A stretch of DNA of 64,000 nucleotides from Serratia sp. H1w (GCF_000633355.1 NZ_AYMQ01000057.1:1-64000), one strand, 5' to 3'; positions 1-8,778 are shown, numbered from the stretch's first letter. The notes: generated from the letters alone by a model not told the origin. Numbers and translations are program-made.

Positions 1-146
1 CTCCCACAGGGAGAGGGAGCTAGTTCAGCGTCGTCGGCAGTGCGTAGGGGCGTTGCATGCTGCGCCCGTGTTGGGGTCAGATGCGGGATAAGTTGTGGCA
101 CGTTCTGTCCCCTCTCCCTGTGGGAGAGGGCTAGGGTGAGGAGGGC
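1..146. repeat. R1 repeat element with an R2 core (composite)
   Basis: The window opens inside one arm of an inverted-repeat element (CTCCCACAGGGAGAGGGAG at 1-19). The other arm, CCCTCTCCCTGTGGGAGAGGG followed by a TAGGGTGAGG tail, is at 110-142. The loop carries an R2 palindrome (GGGGCGTTGCATGCTGCGCCC region, about 42-68). The conserved word GGCACGTTCTGTCCCC precedes the right arm, as in the other copies. The element lies downstream of the ABC transporter gene, where it could act as a transcript-end hairpin. Confidence 0.75.
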
Positions 147-148
147 TA

Positions 149-1882
149 TTAACTCGGCATCGGCAACGGGCTAAGCGCCATCTGAGCCGGGCCGTTTTCA
201 TCACGGCTGAAACGCCAGCAGGTCTGGTGATATTTCGCCACGCTGTTGCGGTGCGCCACGCTGACCAGCGTCACCTCCGGCAGTTCGTCTACCAACAGGC
301 AATACATCAGTTGTTCGGTTTCATCATCCAGCGCGCTGGTGGCCTCATCCAGGAACAACACATCAGGGCGGGTCAGGATCGCACGGGCAAACGCCAGCCG
401 TTGCTGCTCGCCCGGTGACAGGCGATGGCTCCAGTTGGCACTGGTATCCAGCCAGCGTTGCAGGTGCTTCAAGCGGCAGTTTTCCAACACTTTCAGCAGT
501 TGCTCATCGCTGTAGTCTTTATCCTGATGCGGGTAGCTTAGTGCTTCACGCAATGTACCGATCGGAATATAGCTGCGTTGCGGCAGGAACAGCGTGGAGA
601 GCTGACTGTTAAGGCCAATCTCACCGGAACCGTAAGGCCAGATCCCGGCGATGGCGCGCAACAGCGTCGATTTGCCACAGCCAGAAGGACCGACGACCAG
701 CACGCGCTCACCGCGTTTCAGCATCATGGTTGCGGCACTGAGCAGCGGCTGCCCGTCGGGCAACGTCAGGCCAACATCGCGCAGTATCAATGGAGAATGC
801 TCTTCCGGTTGCAGGCTGATACCGCGAGTCTGGTTATGCACTTCGTCTACCGCCGCGTTAAAGCCAGCCAGACGGTTAACACAGGCTTTCCAGGTGGCCA
901 GATCGGTAAACGCGTCGATAAACCACGACAGCGACCCTTGCACCTGGCCGAACGCGGAAGAGATCTGCATTAGCCCGCCCATTTGGATCGCCCCGGAGAA
1001 ATAGCGCGGTGCTGCCACCAGCAGCGGAAAGATAATGGCAAACTGGCTGTAGAAGTTGCTGGCAATATTCAGCCGCCGGGTAATGCGCATGATTGACCAC
1101 CAGTTACTACGGATGGCCTCAAAGCGGTTGCTGAGCTGCTGCTTTTCCCGCGGCTCACCGTGATACAGCGCGATGGCATCGTTATTTTCACGGATACGGA
1201 TCAGCCCGAAACGGAAGTTCGCCTCATAGCGTTCCTGATTAAAACCGAGCATAACCAGCGGCTTGCCGACCCACCAGATCAGCAACGATCCCAGCACCGC
1301 ATACAGCAGGGCAAACCAAACCATATAGCCGGGCAGGGTAATGGCATGCTGGGCGATCACAAAGGTCATCGGCCCGCTGATATGCCAGAGAATGGTAATA
1401 AACGAACATAGCGTCACCAGGCTGGAGAGCAGGCCGAGTGACAACGATAAGGTGTACTGGGTCAGGACGTTAAGATCGTCGGAAATACGCTGATCGGGGT
1501 TATCGATGATCTGCTGTTGTTCGGTATGGTAATAGGCCTGATGCGCCAGCCATTTTCCCATAAACCTTTCCGTCATCCAGCGCCGCCAGCGCATCTGTAG
1601 CCCCTGCGTCAGGTAGATCTTGTAGACTGCCAGCACGATGAAGGACAACGCCAGATAGGTAAAGCGCCATAGTTGGGCTTTGAATACCGGGTAGTTTTTA
1701 TTCTGCAAGGCATCGTAAAACACCTGGTTCCACTGGTTGATCAGCACGCTGATATAGACCAGCCCCAGGGAGAGGCCAACGATGGCGATCAGCATCGCCC
1801 AGGCGCGCCATTTTTCTTCCGAAACCCAAAAGGGTTTGATTAACTGCCAGACGGCCTGTTTTTGGGTGGTGCTCGTGTTCAT
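149..1882 (-). CDS. ABC transporter, fused permease/ATPase (YddA/SbmA-like family)
   Basis: A 577-residue half-transporter of the type in which the membrane domain precedes the nucleotide-binding domain. The N-terminal two thirds has several hydrophobic helices (for example WAMLIAIVGLSLGLVYISVL and the YLALSFIVLAVYKIYL stretch), typical of the SbmA/BacA-YddA membrane domain. The C-terminal third has a Walker A (GPSGCGKSTLL), a signature (LSPGEQQRLAFARA) and a Walker B with D-loop (VLFLDEATSALD), so it should hydrolyse ATP. The length fits E. coli YddA (about 560 residues). The frame continues upstream to a GTG at 1966, but the ATG at 1882 gives the family-like N terminus. No strong Shine-Dalgarno is seen for any candidate start. 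The substrate is unknown; relatives export or import peptides or vitamins. It is transcribed alone, away from the gene at 2073. Confidence 0.85.
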   Translation of the reverse strand: MNTSTTQKQAVWQLIKPFWVSEEKWRAWAMLIAIVGLSLGLVYISVLINQWNQVFYDALQNKNYPVFKAQLWRFTYLALSFIVLAVYKIYLTQGLQMRWRRWMTERFMGKWLAHQAYYHTEQQQIIDNPDQRISDDLNVLTQYTLSLSLGLLSSLVTLCSFITILWHISGPMTFVIAQHAITLPGYMVWFALLYAVLGSLLIWWVGKPLVMLGFNQERYEANFRFGLIRIRENNDAIALYHGEPREKQQLSNRFEAIRSNWWSIMRITRRLNIASNFYSQFAIIFPLLVAAPRYFSGAIQMGGLMQISSAFGQVQGSLSWFIDAFTDLATWKACVNRLAGFNAAVDEVHNQTRGISLQPEEHSPLILRDVGLTLPDGQPLLSAATMMLKRGERVLVVGPSGCGKSTLLRAIAGIWPYGSGEIGLNSQLSTLFLPQRSYIPIGTLREALSYPHQDKDYSDEQLLKVLENCRLKHLQRWLDTSANWSHRLSPGEQQRLAFARAILTRPDVLFLDEATSALDDETEQLMYCLLVDELPEVTLVSVAHRNSVAKYHQTCWRFSRDENGPAQMALSPLPMPS

Positions 1883-2072
1883 AAAAATCCAGAAGGTATC
1901 GTTTTCTTCAAGCATGGGCGAGTGACGGGTAACAAACAAACCGCCACATGTAAGCAGTTTTGACACCGCTAATTATTTGAAATACGGCGAATCACCTTTG
2001 GGGATGAAGGTGGGGTCTGCGGCGGGTATACTGGCGCCGCAAAAAAGCGACCTATTGGTAAAAGGATTGGTA

Positions 2073-2774
2073 ATGAAAGCGTTGATTTTTCTCCTGCTGG
2101 CTTATGCTGCCACCGTGAGTTTACCGGCGGTGGCACGTATTGATGAGCCTGATGTTGACGCTGACTGTTTGAAGGTGACGGACTACGCGGCGCTAGGCAA
2201 AACCGCCTATCAGCAGCGGGAATATGCCAAGGCGGCGGATATTTTCCGCGATCAGGCCGCCTGGAGCGAGGTTTGCGGCTTGAGCGAGCAGGCGATCGCA
2301 ACGGCTTATAACAATGTGGCGCTATCGTTGATCCACGCCGGTGAATTGCTCAAGGCGCGGGCCTATTTGGAGCTGGCTCCGGACGACAGCAAATCGCAAC
2401 ACAATATGAAACTGTTACAACAACGTTTGGCACGGCAGCCGGTGGTTACCGGGCCTGCGGGCGTTTATTGGCAATATGCTGGGCGTGGCGTGTGGAGCGA
2501 GCTGGAGGTTAAACCCAAAGGCAAGCGCTGGCAGATCGCCTATGCTGGCTATTATATGCCGCTGATGGGGCTGTATTACGGCCCGAATATCGGGGAGTTT
2601 ACCGCCGAGCTGGCGATTGAGCAGAACAAGACGGTTTACCACCAGCACGAAGACTCGCTGGAGTGCGATGTGCAGATGCATTTTATGGGTGATGCGCTAG
2701 AAATGAAGACCGCGGGCGATTGCGGTTTTGGCCATAACGTCCGGGCCGATGGCCGTTTTGTCCGAGTGGAATAA
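2073..2774 (+). CDS. Exported TPR-like protein of unknown function
   Basis: A 233-residue protein starting at an ATG preceded by AAAGGA (2061-2066). It opens with a clear signal peptide (MKALIFLLLAYAATVSLPAVA, cleavage probably after AVA) and so is likely periplasmic. Residues 30-110 contain TPR-like helices (YAALGKTAYQQREYAKAADIFR and the AYNNVALSLIHAGELLKARAYLELA stretch). The C-terminal half is beta-rich with several Tyr and Trp residues and Cys pairs near the end. I do not recognise a named family. The open frame extends 32 codons further upstream, but the signal peptide and ribosome site decide this start. It is divergent from the ABC transporter gene with about 190 bp between them, so a shared control region is possible. 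Confidence 0.75.
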   Translation: MKALIFLLLAYAATVSLPAVARIDEPDVDADCLKVTDYAALGKTAYQQREYAKAADIFRDQAAWSEVCGLSEQAIATAYNNVALSLIHAGELLKARAYLELAPDDSKSQHNMKLLQQRLARQPVVTGPAGVYWQYAGRGVWSELEVKPKGKRWQIAYAGYYMPLMGLYYGPNIGEFTAELAIEQNKTVYHQHEDSLECDVQMHFMGDALEMKTAGDCGFGHNVRADGRFVRVE

Positions 2775-2784
2775 CGGCTGCTGA

Positions 2785-2812
2785 GATGTAGGGGCGCTGC
2801 ATGCTGCGCCAG
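2785..2812 (+). repeat. R2 palindromic repeat
   Basis: GATGTAGGGGCGCTGCATGCTGCGCC, a near-perfect copy of the R2 motif (GGGCGCTGCATGCTGCGCC is close to a palindrome around GCATGC). It lies 10 bp after a stop codon, between two convergent genes, the usual location for this motif in the window. Confidence 0.7.
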
Positions 2813-2848
2813 CTTAGCCGCATATCTACATGCCACGCCCCGTCTATT

Positions 2849-3487
2849 TCAGTTTACCGATCTCTTCAACAGTGCCTTCCAGCCTTCGACATTCCCCAGA
2901 TATTCCTCTACGGGGATCTGGGAGAGCCGCTCCTGGCTATCCTGCAAGGCAAAGGTTGGGAAGCCGTGCCCACGGACTTTGGCGAGCAGTGCGCGGCTGT
3001 CGGCAATATGCTGTGCCGTTGGTGCACCACTGTTGAAGCGCATCTCGGCAATAAAAGCGGCAGAGGCCAGACCCAACTCTTTGGCCAGCGCTTCCAACAC
3101 CGGAGTATCGGCGATACGCCGCCCTTCCCGGTAATGGGCTTCCTGAATGCGGTGCAACATATCTAGACCCCGCCCGGCCAGCCGTTCAGCGGCCAGGATC
3201 GCGGTGATTGGCGGCTCAGAGTCCATCACTGCCGTGGTGTCCCGCAGCAGGCCGTTAAAGTAACCGTCGCCGAAGGGTTGGCCTGTGAGCTCGGCAATCC
3301 GTTTATCATGTGGCATCACGTAATTGCGCCATTCCTCGCTGATGGTACGGCGGCTATTGCCGGTCATCATACCGCCAGCGTGCAGGACAACGGTCAGGCC
3401 CGGAATCGCTTGTGCGGCCTTCGCCAGCGGCGCTGCGCCGTAACACCAGCCGCACAGCGGATCGAAAATATAATGCAAAGTGCTCAT
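2849..3487 (-). CDS. DsbA-family thiol oxidoreductase (cytoplasmic type)
   Basis: A 212-residue thioredoxin-fold protein with a CGWC redox motif at residues 12-15 (FDPLCGWCYG), followed by the helical insertion typical of DsbA/FrnE/2-hydroxychromene-2-carboxylate isomerase relatives. No signal peptide is present, so it should work in the cytoplasm, unlike DsbA itself. The ATG at 3487 is preceded on the minus strand by GGAGAA at good spacing; an upstream in-frame start at 3520 lies inside the 3' end of the preceding gene and is less likely. It follows the MBL-fold gene by 20 bp on the same strand, so the two are probably co-transcribed and possibly controlled by the divergent LysR-type regulator at 4502. 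The substrate is unknown. Confidence 0.85.
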   Translation of the reverse strand: MSTLHYIFDPLCGWCYGAAPLAKAAQAIPGLTVVLHAGGMMTGNSRRTISEEWRNYVMPHDKRIAELTGQPFGDGYFNGLLRDTTAVMDSEPPITAILAAERLAGRGLDMLHRIQEAHYREGRRIADTPVLEALAKELGLASAAFIAEMRFNSGAPTAQHIADSRALLAKVRGHGFPTFALQDSQERLSQIPVEEYLGNVEGWKALLKRSVN

Positions 3488-3507
3488 GGTTCGGTTCTCC
3501 GGGCGCG

Positions 3508-4392
3508 CTATTGCGGCCACTGCATTTCACCTTTCAGCACCTTGGCGCTCAGTTCCAGGCTGGAACCGTCTTGCAACTTGGGATAGTGCTGTTTCATTGC
3601 CGCGATCAGTTCAGCGGAATTGTTGGTCTTTGGCAACTCGCTTTCAAGCGTGGCCAGGTAATTGTGGGTAAAGGTTACCGATTCCAGCGTTTGCGCCGCT
3701 CCCGGCAGGAAATGCCCTGGCACAACGACCTCTGGCTTCAGTGCTTTAATGCTTTCTAGCGTTTGCTGCCAATGGGCGCGTGACTCGACCGTCTGAGTAT
3801 CCGCAATCCATGGGTGAATATTATCACCGGCGACCGGGACGCCACCGACTACGGCTTTCAGCTCAGGGATCCACACAAAGGTGCGATCCGGCGTTGGGCC
3901 ATTAAGCCCTTTTACTTCAACCTGCTGGCCGTCGATGGTAAAGCTGCTGCCCTGTAAGGGTTGCGGCACGATCACGGCCTGCGGGGCATTGTCTTTCAGG
4001 ATCGGTCCCCAATAAGCCAGTTTACCTGCCTGGGTAGCGTTGATCGCCTTGATCGTTGCCGGTGAGGCGATGATTTTTGCCTGTGGGAAGGCGGCTTTGA
4101 TCACGTCCAGACCGAAATAGAAATCCGGATCCGAATGGCTGATATACACCGTGGTCAGTTTCTTTCCGGTGGCCTTGATCCTTTTCACCAGTTCCTGCGC
4201 GTCGTTACGTTGGAATTGGGCGTCGATCAGGGCGACTTCGTGCGGGCCGCTGACGATCTCGGAAGAAACGGGGAAAACGCTCTTTTCGCCAGGGTTATAC
4301 ACTTCCATCGTCAGCGTGTTGGCCGCGTTGGCAAAGGTGCTGAGGGAAACGAAGCCGGTCACGGCCAGAGTCAGTAATGATTGTTTAAACAT
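3508..4392 (-). CDS. Secreted metallo-beta-lactamase-fold protein with altered metal motif
   Basis: A 294-residue protein with an N-terminal signal peptide (MFKQSLLTLAVTGFVSLSTFANA). An MBL-fold core follows: ALIDAQF near residue 55, a motif HSDPDF at 86-91, GDNIHPW in the middle and VVVPGH later. The classical motif is HxHxDH; here the second His is Asp88 and the last His is Phe91, so metal binding at this site must differ or be lost. The VPGH His and the later GD are kept. Similar 'SHxDPD' proteins are, as I recall, a known MBL subgroup of uncharacterised function, so this may be a family trait rather than decay. It is the first gene of a likely two-gene unit with the DsbA-fold gene and is divergent from a LysR-type regulator 109 bp away. 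Confidence 0.8.
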   Translation of the reverse strand: MFKQSLLTLAVTGFVSLSTFANAANTLTMEVYNPGEKSVFPVSSEIVSGPHEVALIDAQFQRNDAQELVKRIKATGKKLTTVYISHSDPDFYFGLDVIKAAFPQAKIIASPATIKAINATQAGKLAYWGPILKDNAPQAVIVPQPLQGSSFTIDGQQVEVKGLNGPTPDRTFVWIPELKAVVGGVPVAGDNIHPWIADTQTVESRAHWQQTLESIKALKPEVVVPGHFLPGAAQTLESVTFTHNYLATLESELPKTNNSAELIAAMKQHYPKLQDGSSLELSAKVLKGEMQWPQ

Positions 4393-4501
4393 TTGCAGGT
4401 GCCTTTTACAGGTTTGTTGTCGTTGGCCAGATGATAGGTTGCATGAAACGGGAGAAAAACCGGATAATAAGCAATTATTCATTGCGTAAATCGAGCGAAT
4501 C

Positions 4502-5410
4502 ATGGATCGCATTACCGCAGCAGAGGTCTTTGTTACTATCGTGGAACGTGGCAGCATGATTGCCGCCGCCGATTCTTTGGCGATGTCGCGGGCCATGGTG
4601 ACGCGCTATCTGGCACAAATGGAGCAGTGGGCTGGAGCGCGACTGCTGCACCGCACTACGCGCAGGCTCAGCCTGACCGATGCCGGGGAGCGTACTCTGG
4701 AACGCTGTCGCCAGATGCTGGCGGTGGCGAAAGATATCGATCTGGTGGAAAACCAGCAGAGTGATGAGCTGCGTGGCCTGCTGCGTATCACCTGCTCGCA
4801 ATCGCTCGGCCAAACGGCGTTGGTGGGGGCGGTGGCGCAGTACCTGAAGCGTCACCCTCAGGTAGCGGTAGATCTGCAAATGGACAACCGCGCGGTCAAT
4901 CTGGTGGAGGAGCGGATCGATCTGGCGCTGCGCATCACCAATGAGCTGGATCCCAATCTGATTGCCCGGCCACTTTCTACCTGCGCTTCGGTGGTCTGTG
5001 CCTCACCGGCCTATCTGGCTGCCCATGGTACTCCGCGCCACCCGCAGGATTTAGCCCTGCACAACTGCCTGACCTATTCCTACTTTGGCAAAAGCCTATG
5101 GCACTTTGATGAGCAAGGCGTGAAGTCGGCAGTCGCGGTCAGCGGCAACCTCAGCGCCAACGAATCGGTAGTGCTGTTGGCGGGGACGCTGCAAGGGGCG
5201 GGGATCTCGATGCAACCTTACTATTCCGCTGCGCCGCTGCTGGCAAAAGGGGAATTGGTAGAACTGCTGCCGGAATATCTATCGCAAACGATGGGGATCT
5301 ACGGCATTTACACCTCGCGCCGCCAAATGCCCGCCACGTTGCGCACCATGCTGGACTTCCTGGTGGAATGGTTTGCCACCGATCCTGGCTGGCGAGCCAC
5401 TCTGCGCTAG
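4502..5410 (+). CDS. LysR-type transcriptional regulator
   Basis: A 302-residue protein with the N-terminal winged helix-turn-helix of LysR regulators (MDRITAAEVFVTIVERGSM, then AAADSLAMSRAMVTRYLAQME) and a substrate-binding co-inducer domain. The 'DRITAAEVFV' opening resembles the CrgA/DsbA-adjacent subgroup. It is divergent from the MBL/DsbA-fold pair, and LysR regulators typically control such a divergent neighbour, so this pair is its probable target; the ligand is unknown. Its stop codon overlaps the stop of lysR by 4 bp (CTAG at 5407-5410). Confidence 0.85.
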   Translation: MDRITAAEVFVTIVERGSMIAAADSLAMSRAMVTRYLAQMEQWAGARLLHRTTRRLSLTDAGERTLERCRQMLAVAKDIDLVENQQSDELRGLLRITCSQSLGQTALVGAVAQYLKRHPQVAVDLQMDNRAVNLVEERIDLALRITNELDPNLIARPLSTCASVVCASPAYLAAHGTPRHPQDLALHNCLTYSYFGKSLWHFDEQGVKSAVAVSGNLSANESVVLLAGTLQGAGISMQPYYSAAPLLAKGELVELLPEYLSQTMGIYGIYTSRRQMPATLRTMLDFLVEWFATDPGWRATLR

Positions 5411-6330
5411 CGTTGGATCACCGCAGCCAGCCGGGCAGGTAACTGCTGTGCCTGCTGTTGCAGGTGCTGCACAAAGGCGGTGACCAATGCGGAAGAAGGG
5501 CGGTGCAGCGGGCGGATCAGACTGACGGTAAACGGTACCTCCACGCTGAAAGGCCGCACGTGGACGCCATGATTGGCGTAGTCCAATGCGGTCAGTGGGT
5601 TGACGATCGAGATGCCAACCCCGGCTTTGACCATCGCACAGACCGAGGCGGCGCTGTGGGTTTCCATCACCATCCGGCGCTCGATACCCTGCTCGTGGAA
5701 CAGCGCATCCAGCAGTTGCCGATAGCTGTCGGTACTCGACAGGCTGATAAAGTTTTGGTGATTAAAGTCCTGCGGCGTCAGCTCGCTTTTGGCGAGCATG
5801 GGATGTCCGGCGGGCAGCACACACACCTCATTCATCGTCATCAGCGTCATGCGCTCGGTGCCTGCGGGCGTCAGGGTGTTCTCTGTCAGGCCCAAATCGT
5901 GGCGCTGCGCCGATAGCCACTCTTCCAGCAATGGCGACTCCTGTGGGATCACGCTGAAACTGACTTCCGGATAACGATCGACAAAAGGTTTGCACACGGC
6001 GGGGAGCAGCGACTGGGAAAAGACCGGCAGACAGGCGATGGAAAGCTGCGCCTGCTGGAACTGCCGGATCCCGGCGGCCGCATTCTTGATGCGATCCAGC
6101 CCGTAATAAGAGCGCTGCACTTCTTCAAACAGCCGCAAGCCCTGCACTGTGGGGTAAAGACGGCCACGTACGCGGTCAAACAGTTGCAGTTGGATCAGTT
6201 TCTCGAAACGGGCCAGTTCGCGGCTGACGGTGGGTTGTGAAGTTTGCAGCAGTGCCGCCGCTTCGGTCAGATTGCCGGTGGTCATCACCGCGTGGAAAAT
6301 CTCAATCTGGCGTAGGGTAATGGCGTACAT
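5407..6330 (-). CDS. lysR: LysR, transcriptional activator of lysA
   Basis: A 307-residue LysR-type activator, close to the 311 residues of E. coli LysR, with HTH region LTEAAALLQTSQPTVSRELA at about residues 21-40 and an effector domain. It is divergent from lysA with a 122-bp shared control region, the classical arrangement in which LysR activates lysA when lysine is scarce and diaminopimelate is present. The match to E. coli LysR is from memory of the sequence; the divergent lysA makes the assignment firm. Confidence 0.93.
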   Translation of the reverse strand: MYAITLRQIEIFHAVMTTGNLTEAAALLQTSQPTVSRELARFEKLIQLQLFDRVRGRLYPTVQGLRLFEEVQRSYYGLDRIKNAAAGIRQFQQAQLSIACLPVFSQSLLPAVCKPFVDRYPEVSFSVIPQESPLLEEWLSAQRHDLGLTENTLTPAGTERMTLMTMNEVCVLPAGHPMLAKSELTPQDFNHQNFISLSSTDSYRQLLDALFHEQGIERRMVMETHSAASVCAMVKAGVGISIVNPLTALDYANHGVHVRPFSVEVPFTVSLIRPLHRPSSALVTAFVQHLQQQAQQLPARLAAVIQR

Positions 6331-6452
6331 GGCGGAACTCCACGGAAAGACAAAGCCATATCATAAATGAATAGACTATGGCGAAATAGATATTTTTCAC
6401 ACCGGAGAGGCTGCGGCATGATAGTGGAAAATTGACTTATGGAAGCTGACCT

Positions 6453-7709
6453 ATGCCACGCGCCTTGAATGACACCTCTACCGCCCTGAACGCCGCCAAT
6501 CTGCTGGCGCTGCCCCAACGCTTTGGCTGCCCGGTCTGGGCCTATGATGCCGATATCATCAGCCAACGTATCGGCCAGTTGCAGCATTTTGATGTGATCC
6601 GCTTTGCCCAGAAAGCCTGTTCGAACATTCATATTCTGCGCCTGATGCGTGAGCAGGGCGTCAAGGTGGATTCGGTGTCGTTGGGGGAGATTGAGCGCGC
6701 GCTTAAAGCCGGTTTTGAACCGGGCGGCGAAGATATTGTGTTTACCGCCGACGTGCTGGATCACGCCACGCTGGCCCGCGTCAGCGAATTGAAAATCCCG
6801 GTGAACGCCGGTTCTATCGATATGCTGGAACAGCTTGGCCAGGTCTCTGCCGGGCATCCGGTGTGGCTGCGCATCAACCCCGGTTTCGGTCACGGCCATA
6901 GCCAGAAGACCAATACCGGTGGCGAAAACAGCAAGCACGGCATCTGGTATGCCGATTTGCCGCAGGCGGTGGCCAAAGTTCAGCAATACGGCCTGAAACT
7001 GATTGGCCTGCATATGCATATTGGCTCCGGGGTGGACTATCAGCACCTGGAACGCGTGTGCGACGCGATGGTACAGCAGGTGATCGCACTGGGGCAGGAT
7101 CTTACGGCAATTTCCGCCGGTGGTGGCCTGTCTATCCCTTATCAGCAAGGGGAAGAGGCGATCAACACCGAGCACTATTACGGCCTGTGGAACCGCGCAC
7201 GTGAGCGAGTTGCCGCCCATCTGGGCCATCCGGTGAAGCTGGAAATCGAGCCGGGGCGTTTCCTGATGGCGGAGGCGGGCGTGCTGGTGGCCGAAGTGCG
7301 TTCGGTAAAACAAATGGGCAGCCGCCACTTTGTGTTGGTCGATGCGGGCTTTAACGATCTGATGCGTCCGGCGATGTACGGCAGCTATCACCATATTTCC
7401 CTGCTGCCTGCCGATGGGCGTAATACCGATGATCAACCGCTGCAAGACACCGTGATCGCCGGGCCGCTGTGTGAGTCTGGTGATGTGTTTACCCAGCAGG
7501 CGGGCGGCGGCATTGAAACCCGTCCGTTGCCGCAGGTGCGGGTCGGAGATTATCTGGTGTTCCATGACACCGGGGCCTATGGTTCGTCGATGTCCTCCAA
7601 CTACAACAGCCGTCCGCTGCTGCCAGAAGTGCTGTTTGAAAACGGGGAACCGCGCCTGATCCGCCGTCGTCAGACGATTGAAGAATTGATCGGGCTGGAG
7701 CTTATTTAA
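6453..7709 (+). CDS. lysA: Diaminopimelate decarboxylase
   Basis: A 418-residue PLP enzyme (E. coli LysA 420) that decarboxylates meso-diaminopimelate to L-lysine, the last step of lysine synthesis, in the cytoplasm. The PLP lysine is Lys54 in FAQKACSN. The glycine-rich phosphate-binding loop is SAGGGLS, the specificity region is EPGRFLMAEAG, and the Cys of the second subunit is in GPLCESGDVF. The start ATG at 6453 agrees with the family. It is divergent from its activator lysR. Its stop overlaps that of the convergent LacI-type gene by 4 bp (TTAA), so there is no room for a normal terminator. Confidence 0.97.
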   Translation: MPRALNDTSTALNAANLLALPQRFGCPVWAYDADIISQRIGQLQHFDVIRFAQKACSNIHILRLMREQGVKVDSVSLGEIERALKAGFEPGGEDIVFTADVLDHATLARVSELKIPVNAGSIDMLEQLGQVSAGHPVWLRINPGFGHGHSQKTNTGGENSKHGIWYADLPQAVAKVQQYGLKLIGLHMHIGSGVDYQHLERVCDAMVQQVIALGQDLTAISAGGGLSIPYQQGEEAINTEHYYGLWNRARERVAAHLGHPVKLEIEPGRFLMAEAGVLVAEVRSVKQMGSRHFVLVDAGFNDLMRPAMYGSYHHISLLPADGRNTDDQPLQDTVIAGPLCESGDVFTQQAGGGIETRPLPQVRVGDYLVFHDTGAYGSSMSSNYNSRPLLPEVLFENGEPRLIRRRQTIEELIGLELI

Positions 7710-8713
7710 GCGTAGGGGCCAGGAACCACGGATTCCCGCAGCTTTAACTCACCGACAAACGGCGTAAGCGGTTGTAGCGCTTCGCCGTTGATCAGACGCA
7801 GGGCCTGGCTGATGGCCGCTTCGATCATCGCGTCGATTGGCAGGTAGACGGTAGACAGGGCCGGTTGCAGGTAGGCCGCACTGGGTTCATCGTCAAAGCC
7901 AAACAGCGAAATGTCCTCTGGCAGGCGTTTGCCAGCCTGATGCAGGGCCTTCATCGCGCCGATGGCCATATCATCGTTGCTGGCAAACAGCGCGCTGAAT
8001 GAGCTACCGCTAGCCAGCAAAGCGTTACAGCTGTGATATCCGCCAGGGACGCTGCTGTCACCGTTGGTGATCAGGGCATCGTTGAACGTAATCTGGTGGT
8101 GTTCCAACGCCTGACGATAGCCTGCCAAACGGGATTGAGCGGTTGGAGTGTCAATCGGTCCGGTGATGCAGGCGACCTCACGGTGCCCTTGGCAAATCAG
8201 ATAATCCACCGCATTGAAGGCTGCCTGCTGTTGTTCGAAGAACACGCAGCGTTCGCGTGCCTGCGGCAGATCGCGGTTAATCACCATCACCGGAACCGAC
8301 AAGGTTGCCAGCAGTTCCATCAGGGCGCTTTCGCTCATAAAACGGGTGTACAGGATAATGGCGTCGCAGCGGCGATCGGCCAGCAGCCGTACCGCCTGTA
8401 ATTCATCTTCCGGCGTGTCGTGGCCGTCGGTGACGATCAGGTGCTTGCCGCTGGCCTCGATCAGCTTGGCGGCCTGGCGTAGCAAGCGGCCAAAGTAGGG
8501 ACCGTCAAAATTGGAAACCACCAGCCCAATGCTATTGGAGCTTTTATTGGCCAGCGATTGGGCGAGAAAGTTCGGCCGGTAGCCCAGTTCATCCATTGCC
8601 TTGAACACAGCATCCCGCGTGCTCTTCTTCACCTGGCCGGTGCCATTTAAAACGCGGGATACCGTGGCTTTGGAAACGCCCGCGCGAATGGAAACATCCA
8701 ACATGGTGATCAT
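7706..8713 (-). CDS. LacI-family repressor, AscG-like
   Basis: A 335-residue LacI/GalR regulator. The N-terminal HTH (MLDVSIRAGVSKATVSRVLN) and hinge (RPNFLAQSLA) are followed by a periplasmic-binding-protein-like sugar domain ending FGFDDEPSAAYLQPALSTV. Overall it resembles E. coli AscG (for example the MLxVxxRAGVSKATVSRVL start and SALxASNDDMAIGAMKALH). AscG represses beta-glucoside genes, but no such gene is beside this one, so its target is unknown. Starts: TTG at 8716 and ATG at 8713 both follow AAAGAGG; the ATG is chosen. It lies between lysA and galR, which are neighbours in E. coli, so it is an insertion there together with the acetyltransferase gene. Confidence 0.87.
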   Translation of the reverse strand: MITMLDVSIRAGVSKATVSRVLNGTGQVKKSTRDAVFKAMDELGYRPNFLAQSLANKSSNSIGLVVSNFDGPYFGRLLRQAAKLIEASGKHLIVTDGHDTPEDELQAVRLLADRRCDAIILYTRFMSESALMELLATLSVPVMVINRDLPQARERCVFFEQQQAAFNAVDYLICQGHREVACITGPIDTPTAQSRLAGYRQALEHHQITFNDALITNGDSSVPGGYHSCNALLASGSSFSALFASNDDMAIGAMKALHQAGKRLPEDISLFGFDDEPSAAYLQPALSTVYLPIDAMIEAAISQALRLINGEALQPLTPFVGELKLRESVVPGPYA

Positions 8714-8762
8714 CAATGACTAACCTCTTTCAACGCCCGCTGCGGCAAATATTGCTCAGTCT

Positions 8763-8778
8763 AGCATAGGGTTATGCT
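8763..8778. promoter_or_regulatory. Palindrome in a divergent promoter region
   Basis: AGCATAGGGTTATGCT has perfect 6-bp arms around a 4-bp centre. It lies in the 144-bp gap between the AscG-like repressor gene and the divergent acetyltransferase gene and could be an operator for the repressor, although LacI-family operators usually have a CG centre. Placement and symmetry are the only evidence. Confidence 0.35.

Noticed and set aside
3488-3520. An upstream start for the DsbA-fold gene at 3520
   Set aside because: The added residues overlap the end of the preceding gene, while the ATG at 3487 has a good GGAGAA site.
6285-7565. A 426-codon open frame antisense to lysA
   Set aside because: It mirrors lysA in the opposite strand, has a composition rich in His, Gln and Arg typical of antisense shadows, and has no recognisable motif.
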